Shown here: positions 8,593-16,046 of the stretch, one piece after another
Layout: each line of letters begins with the position of its first letter
Position numbering within the stretch: the stretch's first letter is position 1
Assembly (NCBI RefSeq): GCF_003600155.1
Contig: NZ_QWLD01000056.1
Span: 62,001 to 126,000 of the forward strand
From: Nesterenkonia muleiensis
GTDB lineage: Bacteria > Actinomycetota > Actinomycetes > Actinomycetales > Micrococcaceae
Direction of reading: 5' to 3'
Length of the DNA stretch: 64,000 nt
The notes under the pieces: generated by a model
What the model was told of the DNA's origin: nothing
What the model saw: only the letters and a program-made list of their open reading frames with translations
The model's database searches: none
Program-made: the position numbers and the translations under genes

Positions 8593-9483
8593 ATGGCATT
8601 CGGCGTCATCAGCGAGATCGGCTATATCTGCATCCATTCCAGCAATATTGAACAGTCGCTGGGTCACGCCCGCGATATCCTCGGTCTTGTCGAGACGGAT
8701 CGCACAGGCAATGCGGTCTTCCTCTCCTCCCGGGCCAAGCGCCACCACGAGCTGGTCTACATCGACGCGCAGCGCGACGCTGTGGGCCAAGTCGGGCTCA
8801 TCGCAGCCGGCCCCACCGGGCTCAGGGAGGCTCGTCGACGGGTCCAGGACGCCGGTTATCCGATCCTCACCGATCTCCCCTTGCACCCAGGGGTTGAAGA
8901 TGGTTTCTCCTTTGCTGGTCCGGAGGGATTCATCTTCGAAATCTACATAGGTCCGCAGAAGTCTGATGTAGTTCCCGCGGGACACGCTCCGGACCGATTC
9001 GGCCACGTGAACCTGCATCCGAAGAACGTTGAGGCGATGCGGCACTTTTTCGTCGACGTCCTGGACTTTCGAGTCAGCGACATCATTGGTGACGATTTCG
9101 CCTATTTCCTGCGGTGCAATACCGAGCACCACGGTATTGCCCTGATTCGCGGCGCCGGGTGGCTGCACCATCATGCGTGGCAAGTGCAATCAATCGCTGA
9201 GCTTGGCAAAGTGGCCGACCGTCTCTGCGATCACGGAATGCGGCTGCTGATGGGACCGGTTCGGCATGGGGCCGGGCATAACATGGCTGCATACTATGTG
9301 GAGCCCAGTGGTGCGGTAGTCGAGCTCTACACCGACCTTGAGCACATTTACGACGACGAGCGCCCGCCAGTGATCTGGCCCGCTGAGGACCAGAAGTGGG
9401 CGACGCGTTGGGCTCTGTACGACTTCACTGAATTCCGCTCCCATGGGCTGTTCCCGGCCGGAGAAGCTGTCTCTGCCGAGTAG
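8593..9483 (+). CDS. VOC-family extradiol-type ring-cleavage dioxygenase
   Basis: A 296-aa two-domain vicinal-oxygen-chelate protein. The C-terminal domain holds the likely 2-His-1-carboxylate iron site: His138 (FGHVNLHP), His193/His194 (WLHHHAWQV) and Glu244 (VVELYTD). This matches 2,3-dihydroxybiphenyl/catechol 2,3-dioxygenases, which cleave a catechol next to the hydroxyls. The true start is ATG 8593 behind ATAGGAG; an upstream in-frame ATG at 8539 has no site. It sits after the FCD regulator and opposite the hydroxylase/FAH operon. Other VOC reactions are possible, but the metal ligands favour dioxygenase. Confidence 0.82.
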   Translation: MAFGVISEIGYICIHSSNIEQSLGHARDILGLVETDRTGNAVFLSSRAKRHHELVYIDAQRDAVGQVGLIAAGPTGLREARRRVQDAGYPILTDLPLHPGVEDGFSFAGPEGFIFEIYIGPQKSDVVPAGHAPDRFGHVNLHPKNVEAMRHFFVDVLDFRVSDIIGDDFAYFLRCNTEHHGIALIRGAGWLHHHAWQVQSIAELGKVADRLCDHGMRLLMGPVRHGAGHNMAAYYVEPSGAVVELYTDLEHIYDDERPPVIWPAEDQKWATRWALYDFTEFRSHGLFPAGEAVSAE

Positions 9484-9513
9484 GCAGTCCTCAGACCACT
9501 CTTCTATGGGCAA

Positions 9514-9550
9514 TTCGCCCCGGGCACCTTCAGAACGGGCCCGGGGCGAA
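9514..9550. terminator. Strong bidirectional terminator hairpin between convergent genes
   Basis: TTCGCCCCGGGC (9514-9525) pairs perfectly with GCCCGGGGCGAA (9539-9550), leaving a 13-nt loop. It sits between the VOC dioxygenase stop (9483, plus) and the ABC ATPase stop (9575, minus). The 12-bp GC-rich stem and symmetric place support termination of both transcripts. Confidence 0.75.
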
Positions 9551-9574
9551 ACTCTCAGCTGATTGACAGAGGCG

Positions 9575-10390
9575 TTAGGCCTTACGCAGGCGGGTGAGGA
9601 TGCGTCCGCGGGCGTCCTGGAACCGTGGATCCGCCTTGGTGTCCACCTGGTCTCGGACCGTCCCGAAACCTGTTTCGATGACGTCTACTACTGTCGCCGG
9701 CTTCTCGGCGATCACGATGACCCGGTCTGCCAGGTAGATCGCCTCGTCAACGTCGTGGGTGACAAGAACAATAGTCACCCCCAAGGCCTCGCGGAGGTTG
9801 ACCACGAGATCCTCCAGGTCGAAGCGGGTTTGGGCATCCACTGAGGCGAAGGGTTCGTCCATCAGCAGTACTTTGGCGTGGTAGGCCAGCGCGCGCGCAA
9901 TAGCCACTCGCTGCTGCATACCACCGGACATCTCCCACGGGTATTTGTCTCCTTGGCCTGACAGGCCCACTTCCTCCAAGGACTCCTCTGCGCGACGGTT
10001 GCGCTCCCTCCTGCCCACACCTTGGCCCTGAAGAGGAAATGCGACGTTTTCGCGGGTGGTCATCCAGGGCATGAGCGACCGTGAGTAGTCTTGGAAGACT
10101 GCAGCAATGTCTGGATGCGGACCAGTGATTGTCTGGCCGGCGACGCTGACAGTGCCCCTTTTGGGAGGAAGCAGTCCGGACAGTCCACGAAGCAGTGTCG
10201 TCTTCCCGACGCCAGAGGGCCCCACGATGGAGACGAATTCACTGTGACCCACCTTAAGGTTGAGGTCCTCCAAGATGCGCTTCTCGTGTTCGCCGTCGCC
10301 ATAACCCATCGACACATGGGAGACGTCCAATAGCACCTCCCCGCCAAGGACGTCCAGGGAACCGGTGTGAATTGACTGGGGAGCCGTCAT
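9575..10390 (-). CDS. ABC transporter ATP-binding protein (SsuB/TauB/NrtD type)
   Basis: A 271-aa ATPase powering an importer. Walker A is GPSGVGKTT, the signature is MSGGMQQRV, Walker B is KVLLMDEPFASVD, and the H-loop is in LVTHDVDEAIYL, whose wording is typical of nitrate/sulfonate/taurine-type ATPases. I placed the start at ATG 10390 because AAGGAGGAG lies just upstream. An ATG at 10465 overlaps the permease stop as TGATG but has no ribosome site. It is last in the minus-strand order SBP, permease, permease, ATPase. Confidence 0.9.
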   Translation of the reverse strand: MTAPQSIHTGSLDVLGGEVLLDVSHVSMGYGDGEHEKRILEDLNLKVGHSEFVSIVGPSGVGKTTLLRGLSGLLPPKRGTVSVAGQTITGPHPDIAAVFQDYSRSLMPWMTTRENVAFPLQGQGVGRRERNRRAEESLEEVGLSGQGDKYPWEMSGGMQQRVAIARALAYHAKVLLMDEPFASVDAQTRFDLEDLVVNLREALGVTIVLVTHDVDEAIYLADRVIVIAEKPATVVDVIETGFGTVRDQVDTKADPRFQDARGRILTRLRKA

Positions 10391-10464
10391 GGGGATCCCT
10401 CCTCCTTGTGTAGTGCTGCGGTTGTCTGATGTCTGGCTTTGACGAAAGTGATTGTCGAGGCTCA

Positions 10465-11226
10465 TCACAGGGCACCGGAGCGGAAGTACCACGAGAGTAC
10501 CCTTCGTTCGAACAGGCTGAACATGATCACGATGATGTATCCGATCACTCCCACCATGAGTGCTCCGCCCCAGGTTTCGGGTATTTGGAACGTGGCTGAA
10601 GAGTTGAGAATGTAGAAACCCAAGCCTTGGTTGGAAGCGAACAGCTCACTGACCACCATCACGACGATGCCGATGGGGAGGGCTACTCGCAGTCCTGCGA
10701 CGACCTGGGGCATTGCTCCTGGCAGAACCACGCGGCGGAAATAGAGCAGCTTCGGCACCCCGAACACTCTGGAGACGCTGCGAATCGTCGGCTCTACGCC
10801 GCGTACACCGTCAATGGTATTCAGCAGGATCGGCCACACGCAGGCGAAGGCCACCGTGTAGATCTTCGGTGCGGCACCGATTCCCATGGCTCCGATGATC
10901 AGAGGGACCAACGCAGACTGTGGCACAGAGCGGAAGAAGTGAATATAGGGATCGAGGATCAGGCGCAATCTGCGCGTTTCTCCGATCAGTAGGCCCAGTA
11001 GAATCCCTACGGCAGCGGCAATGAGCAAGCCGACCGCCAGGTTGGTGAGGCTCACACGTGCCGCGTCGATGAGCAGCCCGCTGCTGATATCTCGCCAGAG
11101 CACTTCTACGATGCGGCTCAGGGACGGCACATAGATGTTGGTGCTGTTGGCAGAGGCGAACCACCAGATGGTCACCAATAGAACGGGCAGCCAAAGAGTC
11201 CACCCGGCTCGGATCAAGGTCTTCAT
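10465..11226 (-). CDS. ABC transporter permease (SsuC/TauC type)
   Basis: A 253-aa inner-membrane permease with about six membrane helices. It carries the binding-protein-dependent transport domain and the EAA-type loop in the stretch FGVPKLLYFRRVVLPGAMPQ, which docks on the ATPase. ATG 11226 is preceded by GAAGGGA; the TTG one codon earlier is a weaker choice. It follows a second permease, 42 bp upstream on the same strand, so the channel is probably a heterodimer. Confidence 0.88.
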   Translation of the reverse strand: MKTLIRAGWTLWLPVLLVTIWWFASANSTNIYVPSLSRIVEVLWRDISSGLLIDAARVSLTNLAVGLLIAAAVGILLGLLIGETRRLRLILDPYIHFFRSVPQSALVPLIIGAMGIGAAPKIYTVAFACVWPILLNTIDGVRGVEPTIRSVSRVFGVPKLLYFRRVVLPGAMPQVVAGLRVALPIGIVVMVVSELFASNQGLGFYILNSSATFQIPETWGGALMVGVIGYIIVIMFSLFERRVLSWYFRSGAL

Positions 11227-11268
11227 CAACGTGTCCCTTCATCTGTGCTCATCGCTGGAATGTCTCCG

Positions 11269-12096
11269 TCAGCCACTGGCTTGCCTGTTCCACGCCAGCA
11301 GGGAACTCTCGGCGCGGGCTAGCAATGCTGTGACTGTCCAGCCGAAGAGGCCTGCGAAGAAGAGATAGGCGAAAGCCAGGTCCCAGCGTTGGGCCTCTTG
11401 GGCCAGAGTGATCATGCGACCGATGCCGGGCACCTGCGTGAGCACCTCGATGCCCACTGCCGCCAAGATGGAGATTGAAGCTGCGATCCTCACCCCAGTG
11501 GTGACGAACGGCAGGGCCGAGGGCAGAAGGACACGTCTGAACCAGAGCAGGCGAGGTATGCGATAGATGCGGACTGTGTCGGCGATCCCGGGATCAAGAC
11601 GACGGGCTCCCAATATGGATTGGACGAGGACTGGCCACAGGGCGGACAGGACCACCATAGTGATTTGCATGGATGTGGTGGCGCCCAGAAGGAGCAGGAT
11701 CACCGGCATCAGGGCAATGGTGGGAAAGGCGCGACCGAACTCGACAGTCACCGATGTGGATCGGTCCAACCAGCGGAGAGGGCCGATCAACAGCCCCAGG
11801 AAGACCCCCAGGACACAGGAAATGATCCATCCGGCTGTTGCCGCGGACAGTGTCTGGCCGAGAGCAGTCCAGAAGCTGGTGGAGGTCACTGCAGTCCACA
11901 GCCCGAGAGTGACCTCGGGCACTGTGGGGGTGATCGATGGCAGCAGGCCAGTCAGTACGGCAGCCTGCCAGAGAGCCAGAATGATGCCAAGGGCTCCCAG
12001 CCGCTGAGCCAGAAGAGACCAATCCCGCTGCAGCAAAGCACTGCGCCGGGGGGCTTTCGTCTCTGCTGACGGTGCCCGGGTGTGGGTCGTGGTCAT
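11269..12096 (-). CDS. ABC transporter permease (SsuC/TauC type), second subunit
   Basis: A 275-aa permease homologous to its downstream neighbour. The N-terminal 30 residues are hydrophilic, followed by membrane helices and the loop YRIPRLLWFRRVLLPSALPF, the same EAA-type motif as in the partner. The gene starts 15 bp after the SBP stop, so the two are in one operon. Two different permeases encoded side by side is common in NMT1/Thi5-like and sulfonate-type systems. Confidence 0.88.
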   Translation of the reverse strand: MTTTHTRAPSAETKAPRRSALLQRDWSLLAQRLGALGIILALWQAAVLTGLLPSITPTVPEVTLGLWTAVTSTSFWTALGQTLSAATAGWIISCVLGVFLGLLIGPLRWLDRSTSVTVEFGRAFPTIALMPVILLLLGATTSMQITMVVLSALWPVLVQSILGARRLDPGIADTVRIYRIPRLLWFRRVLLPSALPFVTTGVRIAASISILAAVGIEVLTQVPGIGRMITLAQEAQRWDLAFAYLFFAGLFGWTVTALLARAESSLLAWNRQASG

Positions 12097-12111
12097 AAGC
12101 GTTCGCCGGGC

Positions 12112-13092
12112 CTAGTGCCGCGGCGCCCCTTCCCACAGAATATCGTCAACGCTCTTAGGGTCATCCACGATGCCGAACTCGTCAAGCGCCTCAGTGGTTC
12201 TCTGGGCGACTTCTGTGTCGACAGAAATGTTGAAGGGAATGAATTCCCAGTCGACCTCATCAATCTCCTGTTCGCTGACTTCGGAGCGAATCTCAAGGAT
12301 TGCCTCACGATTATCCGCATCTTCGTAGAATTCGATGGCCCGCGTCATCGCCTCGTTGAACTGCTCGGCAGTGTCCGGGTTCTCCTCCAGCCATTCTTCG
12401 GTCCCGGCCCACAGTGTGATCGGCAGGCCGCCACGGAACTCACGGGAGGGGTGGGAGATCGATCGATAGTCGTCGTTGGCAGAGATCTGGTGGAAGTAGC
12501 TGTCCGAGGGAAACACTGCCTCGACTTGGTCGTTCTCTAGGGCCGCTTCCATAGAGGCGAACGGAAGCGACACTTGAGTGACGGAGTCAGCATCGACGCC
12601 GTCGGCTTCCAGCGCTTGCAGGACAGGCACATTGCCGCCGGAGCCTACCGAGTTGAACGCGATGGTGCGTCCCTCCAGGTCGCCCATGGACTCGATGTCG
12701 CTGTCCTCGCGCACGAACACGCCTGAGGTGTCGAACTCTTCACTGATGACGGCGTTGGAGGAGATCACTTTGATCGGTACCCCCTCCTGTGTAGCGCTGA
12801 CTGCTGCGTCCCAGGAGATGATGCTCAGGTCTACCGAGCCTCCGGCGAGCTGCCCCAGGTTGTCTTGCGCAGTTCCTCCTGGACGGATGTCCACCTCGAG
12901 CCCGACCTCTTCAAAGTAGCCTTCTCGCTCTGCGACATAAACCGCCTCATAGTTGATGGGGGCGTGCAGTACCGTGAGTTCCTGGACTTCCCCGTCACCA
13001 TTGTCGGTGGAGTCGTTGCCGCATGCGGCGAGAGCGAGCAGCGCCCCGGAGGCCGCTGTTGCGCGGAGTCCGGTGTGGATGCTGTGTCTCAT
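12112..13092 (-). CDS. ABC transporter substrate-binding lipoprotein (NMT1/THI5/SsuA-like)
   Basis: A 326-aa exported lipoprotein. A short signal peptide ends in LALAAC with the lipidated Cys24. The mature part begins with acidic residues, then ELTVLHAPINYEAVYVAEREGYFEEVGLEVDI, typical of the NMT1/SsuA fold, where 'vAeekGyFeeeGLdVe' opens the domain. The family binds sulfonates, nitrate, pyrimidines or aromatic compounds. It is the first gene of the importer operon, and the 178-bp region before it carries two palindromes. The ligand is not deducible; clustering with oxygenases suggests an aromatic or heterocyclic compound. Confidence 0.88.
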   Translation of the reverse strand: MRHSIHTGLRATAASGALLALAACGNDSTDNGDGEVQELTVLHAPINYEAVYVAEREGYFEEVGLEVDIRPGGTAQDNLGQLAGGSVDLSIISWDAAVSATQEGVPIKVISSNAVISEEFDTSGVFVREDSDIESMGDLEGRTIAFNSVGSGGNVPVLQALEADGVDADSVTQVSLPFASMEAALENDQVEAVFPSDSYFHQISANDDYRSISHPSREFRGGLPITLWAGTEEWLEENPDTAEQFNEAMTRAIEFYEDADNREAILEIRSEVSEQEIDEVDWEFIPFNISVDTEVAQRTTEALDEFGIVDDPKSVDDILWEGAPRH

Positions 13093-13140
13093 GAGGTCTC
13101 TCTTTCGTGTGAGTGATTGGTTGTGCCCAGAGCCGATGCC

Positions 13141-13170
13141 GTGACCCCGGTCACACTTAATTATGCATAA
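13141..13170. promoter_or_regulatory. Two adjoining palindromes upstream of the ABC importer operon
   Basis: GTGAC-CCCG-GTCAC (13141-13154) repeats the arm sequence and spacing found at 7679-7692. TTATGCATAA (13161-13170) is a perfect 10-bp palindrome. Both lie 49-78 bp upstream of the SBP start in the gap between the monooxygenase stop and the importer operon. They suggest a separately regulated promoter shared with the FAH operon. Confidence 0.45.
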
Positions 13171-13270
13171 ATGAACGATAACGCGTAATTGTAGGATTAA
13201 ACAAGACCTGGATCTGGTGTCTTATCGGGTATCACTGACGGTCGGGTGTAGCCTTTTGCGGAAGCATGGC

Positions 13271-14584
13271 TTAAGCCGAAGGTCGTGGCAGGCCAAAGTG
13301 GTCACGCAGGGTGGCACCTTCATACTCCGCGCGCGCGTAACCACGGTTCTGCAGCTCCGGGACCAGTTTCTCGCACATCTGCTGCATGCCGCCTGGATTG
13401 TAGGGGGAGTTCAGATTGAACCCGTCGCAAGCGTAGGACTCGAACCAGTCGACCATGACATCAGCGATGGATTGGGGGGTTCCGATGATCCACTGGTGGC
13501 CGGCCGAGCGGGCCAGGTCCACAATGAGATCGCGCAGGGTCATCTTCTGCTCCACCGACTTGCGGCGGAAGACGTGGTACCGACTGCCCATGTTGGGGTC
13601 CAGGCTGAACCATTCCTCGGGAATCTGCTCGTCTTCGCTCAGCTCGGACAGGTCCATCTTCAGGCCTGCCTCCACCTGTTTGCGGCCGAATTCGATATTC
13701 ACGTAGGAAGCCAGCTCCGCGGCGAGCTCTTCGGCCTCGGACGCCGTCTCGCCGATGATGGGCAGGATGCCCGGCAGAACGTGGGTGTGATCCGGATTGC
13801 GGCCCTTCGCGGACAGCATCTTCTTGAAGTCAGCATAGAACTCCACGGCGCGCTCTTTGACCGGTTGTGCGGTGTAGATGGCGTCGGCCACTGAACTGCC
13901 CAGCTCCAGCCCGGGGCCGGAGGAGCCGGCTTGGACAATGATGGGGTGACCCTGAGGGGCCCGGGGTCCGGGCGCGGGGCCCTCGACCTGGAAATGTTCA
14001 CCGCTGTGATTGATCCGGCGGACTTTGCCCAGATCTGCGTAGTGGCCCCCGGTGCGGTCAGCGATGACGGCGTCGTCTGCCCAGGAGTCCCAGAGGCGGG
14101 TGACCACCTCAGCGAACTCGGTGGCCCGGCGGTAGCGGTCCTCCGGTGCCGGAATGCCCTCCTTGCTGTAGTTGGCAAAGCCGTCGAAGGAGGTCACCAG
14201 GTTCCAGCCGGCACGCCCATTGGACATATGGTCTACCCCGGCGATCTGCCGGGCTACGGTGTAAGGGCTCTCGAAAGAGGTAGACATCGTGCCGATCAGG
14301 CCAATGTGAGTAGTCCGGGCTGCCAAGGCTGACAGAGTGGAGATCGGTTCGTAGTACCCGTTGGTCTTGATATCGCCGCGCAGTGTCGGGTTCGCATGGG
14401 CCACATCGCCGAAGAAGACGGCGTCGATCTTGGCTCGCTCGGCCATCTGGGTCAGCTCTGTGACGTAGTCCAGCCCTGGGACTTCCTCGATCCGGCTGCC
14501 CGCTCTGCGCCAGGCGTCCTTGTGGTGGCCGGCGGGGATGACGAAGGTGGTGAGTGCCATGCGCTGTGATCGTGTGCGGGGCAT
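13271..14584 (-). CDS. NtaA/SnaA/DszA-type FMNH2-dependent monooxygenase
   Basis: A 437-aa luciferase-like (TIM-barrel) monooxygenase of the two-component class that uses reduced flavin from a separate reductase. Family wording includes FVIPAGHHKDAWR near the N-terminus, the segment GRAGWNLVTSFD and HPIIVQAGSSGPGLELGSSVADAIYT. Relatives act on nitrilotriacetate, dibenzothiophene sulfone, pristinamycin and riboflavin. The ATG at 14584 has AAAGG upstream; a second in-frame ATG at 14560 has none. It is divergent from the flavin reductase fusion, which is the natural partner. Confidence 0.88.
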   Translation of the reverse strand: MPRTRSQRMALTTFVIPAGHHKDAWRRAGSRIEEVPGLDYVTELTQMAERAKIDAVFFGDVAHANPTLRGDIKTNGYYEPISTLSALAARTTHIGLIGTMSTSFESPYTVARQIAGVDHMSNGRAGWNLVTSFDGFANYSKEGIPAPEDRYRRATEFAEVVTRLWDSWADDAVIADRTGGHYADLGKVRRINHSGEHFQVEGPAPGPRAPQGHPIIVQAGSSGPGLELGSSVADAIYTAQPVKERAVEFYADFKKMLSAKGRNPDHTHVLPGILPIIGETASEAEELAAELASYVNIEFGRKQVEAGLKMDLSELSEDEQIPEEWFSLDPNMGSRYHVFRRKSVEQKMTLRDLIVDLARSAGHQWIIGTPQSIADVMVDWFESYACDGFNLNSPYNPGGMQQMCEKLVPELQNRGYARAEYEGATLRDHFGLPRPSA

Positions 14585-14792
14585 GTGCTGAGCCTTTCTG
14601 CCTGGAGGGGGTCCTCTGACATTGTGAGCCAGAACACTTCATTCATGCCAGTAGAAACTTCTGTCCTTATCTTTCAAGGGAGCTGATGATAGACAGGTCA
14701 CTGTAAAAAATATATTCTTACTGTGATAGTGCACACATTGGCCTTCTGTGGACCGTCTGCAGAGCGACATCGGCCAGCCAGGTGAGGAGACG

Positions 14793-16046
14793 ATGATGAC
14801 CATCAGCACTGAACCCGCACACACCATTGACCCCCGAACATTCCGTGACGTGATGGGGCACTACCCCACTGGTGTGGTTCTTGTGACAGGGATGCTCGAT
14901 CAGCAGCCGATCGGGATGGTCGTGGGGACTTTCAGCTCGGTTTCCCTCGAACCGCCGCTGGTGTCCTTTATGCCCATGACGACCTCAGAGACCTACGCGA
15001 AGCTGCGCCAGGCGGAGAACCTCTGCATCAATGTGCTCGCCCACGACCAGTCAAGCGTCTGCCGCACTCTGGCTTCCAAGGACCCGGAGAAGTTCCACAA
15101 GGTCGACTGGGAGCTCTCGGACTACGGCGCACCGCAGATCAAGGGCGCCGTGGCTCATATTCACTGCCGTCTCGATCAAGAGGTTGAGGCCGGTGACCAC
15201 TACATCTCACTGTGTGCGGTTGATGACCTACAAGTAGTGCGATCGGTGACCCCGCTGCTGTTCTTCCAGGGCGGGTACGGCGGATTCTCTACCACTGGGA
15301 TGGCCGCATACCTGGACGAGGAGCTCATCTCTGCAGTCCGTGTGGCCGAGGCTGCTCGGCCTCAGCTGGACCGGTTGGCCGATACCCACCGCTGCTCAGC
15401 CGCGGCCCTGATCCAGATCGACGAGACCGCTCAGACAATCGGTGCCAGCTCTTACGGTGGCTCGACCGAAATGGACGAACGCATCGGGGTGCGTATCCCG
15501 CTGATTCCGCCGCTGGGCGAGGCAGCGGTGGCCTGGAGCCCGCAGCAGTCGCAGCGCTGGCTCGATCAGATCTTCCCCCAGGATGAAGAGGTCATTTTCG
15601 GATATCGCCAGACCCTGGAGAAGGTGCGTGATCAGGGTTATGCGGTGGCTCGCATCGGTGACAGTGACCAGGAGGGGTACGTCCAGCTCAGTGAGGCGCT
15701 GAGGGAGTATGGTCTGGGCGAACTCACTCCTGTGCGTGAACGCGAGGTTCGTCGTGTCTTCGCCGAAAGCCACCGTTACTTCGGCGGGAGCATAGGGACT
15801 GAGGAGACGGGACTGAACATCGCCTCCGTCGTCGTCCCGGTCTTCGACCCCGCTGAGCAGAGTCTTCGGAACTCGGGGCTGGTGCTGCGCCTGGGCAATC
15901 TGCCGCAGGGTGTGGACGCGGAAACCGTGGCGCACTGGGTGAATGACCTGCAGCAGGCAGCCGACGAGGTCCGTGACACGCTTGGCTCAGTCGCCCAGCG
16001 GGACTTCACCCGTTACCGTGCGACGGAACTGCGCGGCGGTGCTTAA
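14793..16046 (+). CDS. Flavin reductase fused to an IclR-like effector-binding domain
   Basis: A 417-aa two-domain protein. Residues about 10-165 form a flavin reductase-like FMN-binding domain (FRDVMGHYPTGVVLVTG, VGTFSSVSLEPPLVSFMP, NVLAHDQSSVCRTLASKD). Residues about 190-410 resemble the effector domain of IclR regulators (GVRIPLIPPLGEAAVAWSP, LEKVRDQGYAV, a late IASVVVPVFD and a final helix). There is no helix-turn-helix, so it is not a DNA-binding IclR protein. It would supply FMNH2 to the divergent NtaA-type monooxygenase. The extra domain suggests that reductase activity is tuned by the substrate. Start ATG 14793 follows GGTGAGGAG. It overlaps the next convergent gene by 4 nt. Confidence 0.85.
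   Translation: MMTISTEPAHTIDPRTFRDVMGHYPTGVVLVTGMLDQQPIGMVVGTFSSVSLEPPLVSFMPMTTSETYAKLRQAENLCINVLAHDQSSVCRTLASKDPEKFHKVDWELSDYGAPQIKGAVAHIHCRLDQEVEAGDHYISLCAVDDLQVVRSVTPLLFFQGGYGGFSTTGMAAYLDEELISAVRVAEAARPQLDRLADTHRCSAAALIQIDETAQTIGASSYGGSTEMDERIGVRIPLIPPLGEAAVAWSPQQSQRWLDQIFPQDEEVIFGYRQTLEKVRDQGYAVARIGDSDQEGYVQLSEALREYGLGELTPVREREVRRVFAESHRYFGGSIGTEETGLNIASVVVPVFDPAEQSLRNSGLVLRLGNLPQGVDAETVAHWVNDLQQAADEVRDTLGSVAQRDFTRYRATELRGGA

Noticed and set aside
13271-16046. Assigning the NtaA-type monooxygenase and flavin reductase to riboflavin breakdown (RcaE-like)
   Set aside because: Family similarity alone covers many substrates. No riboflavin kinase-like or other rca genes are present, so the substrate stays open.
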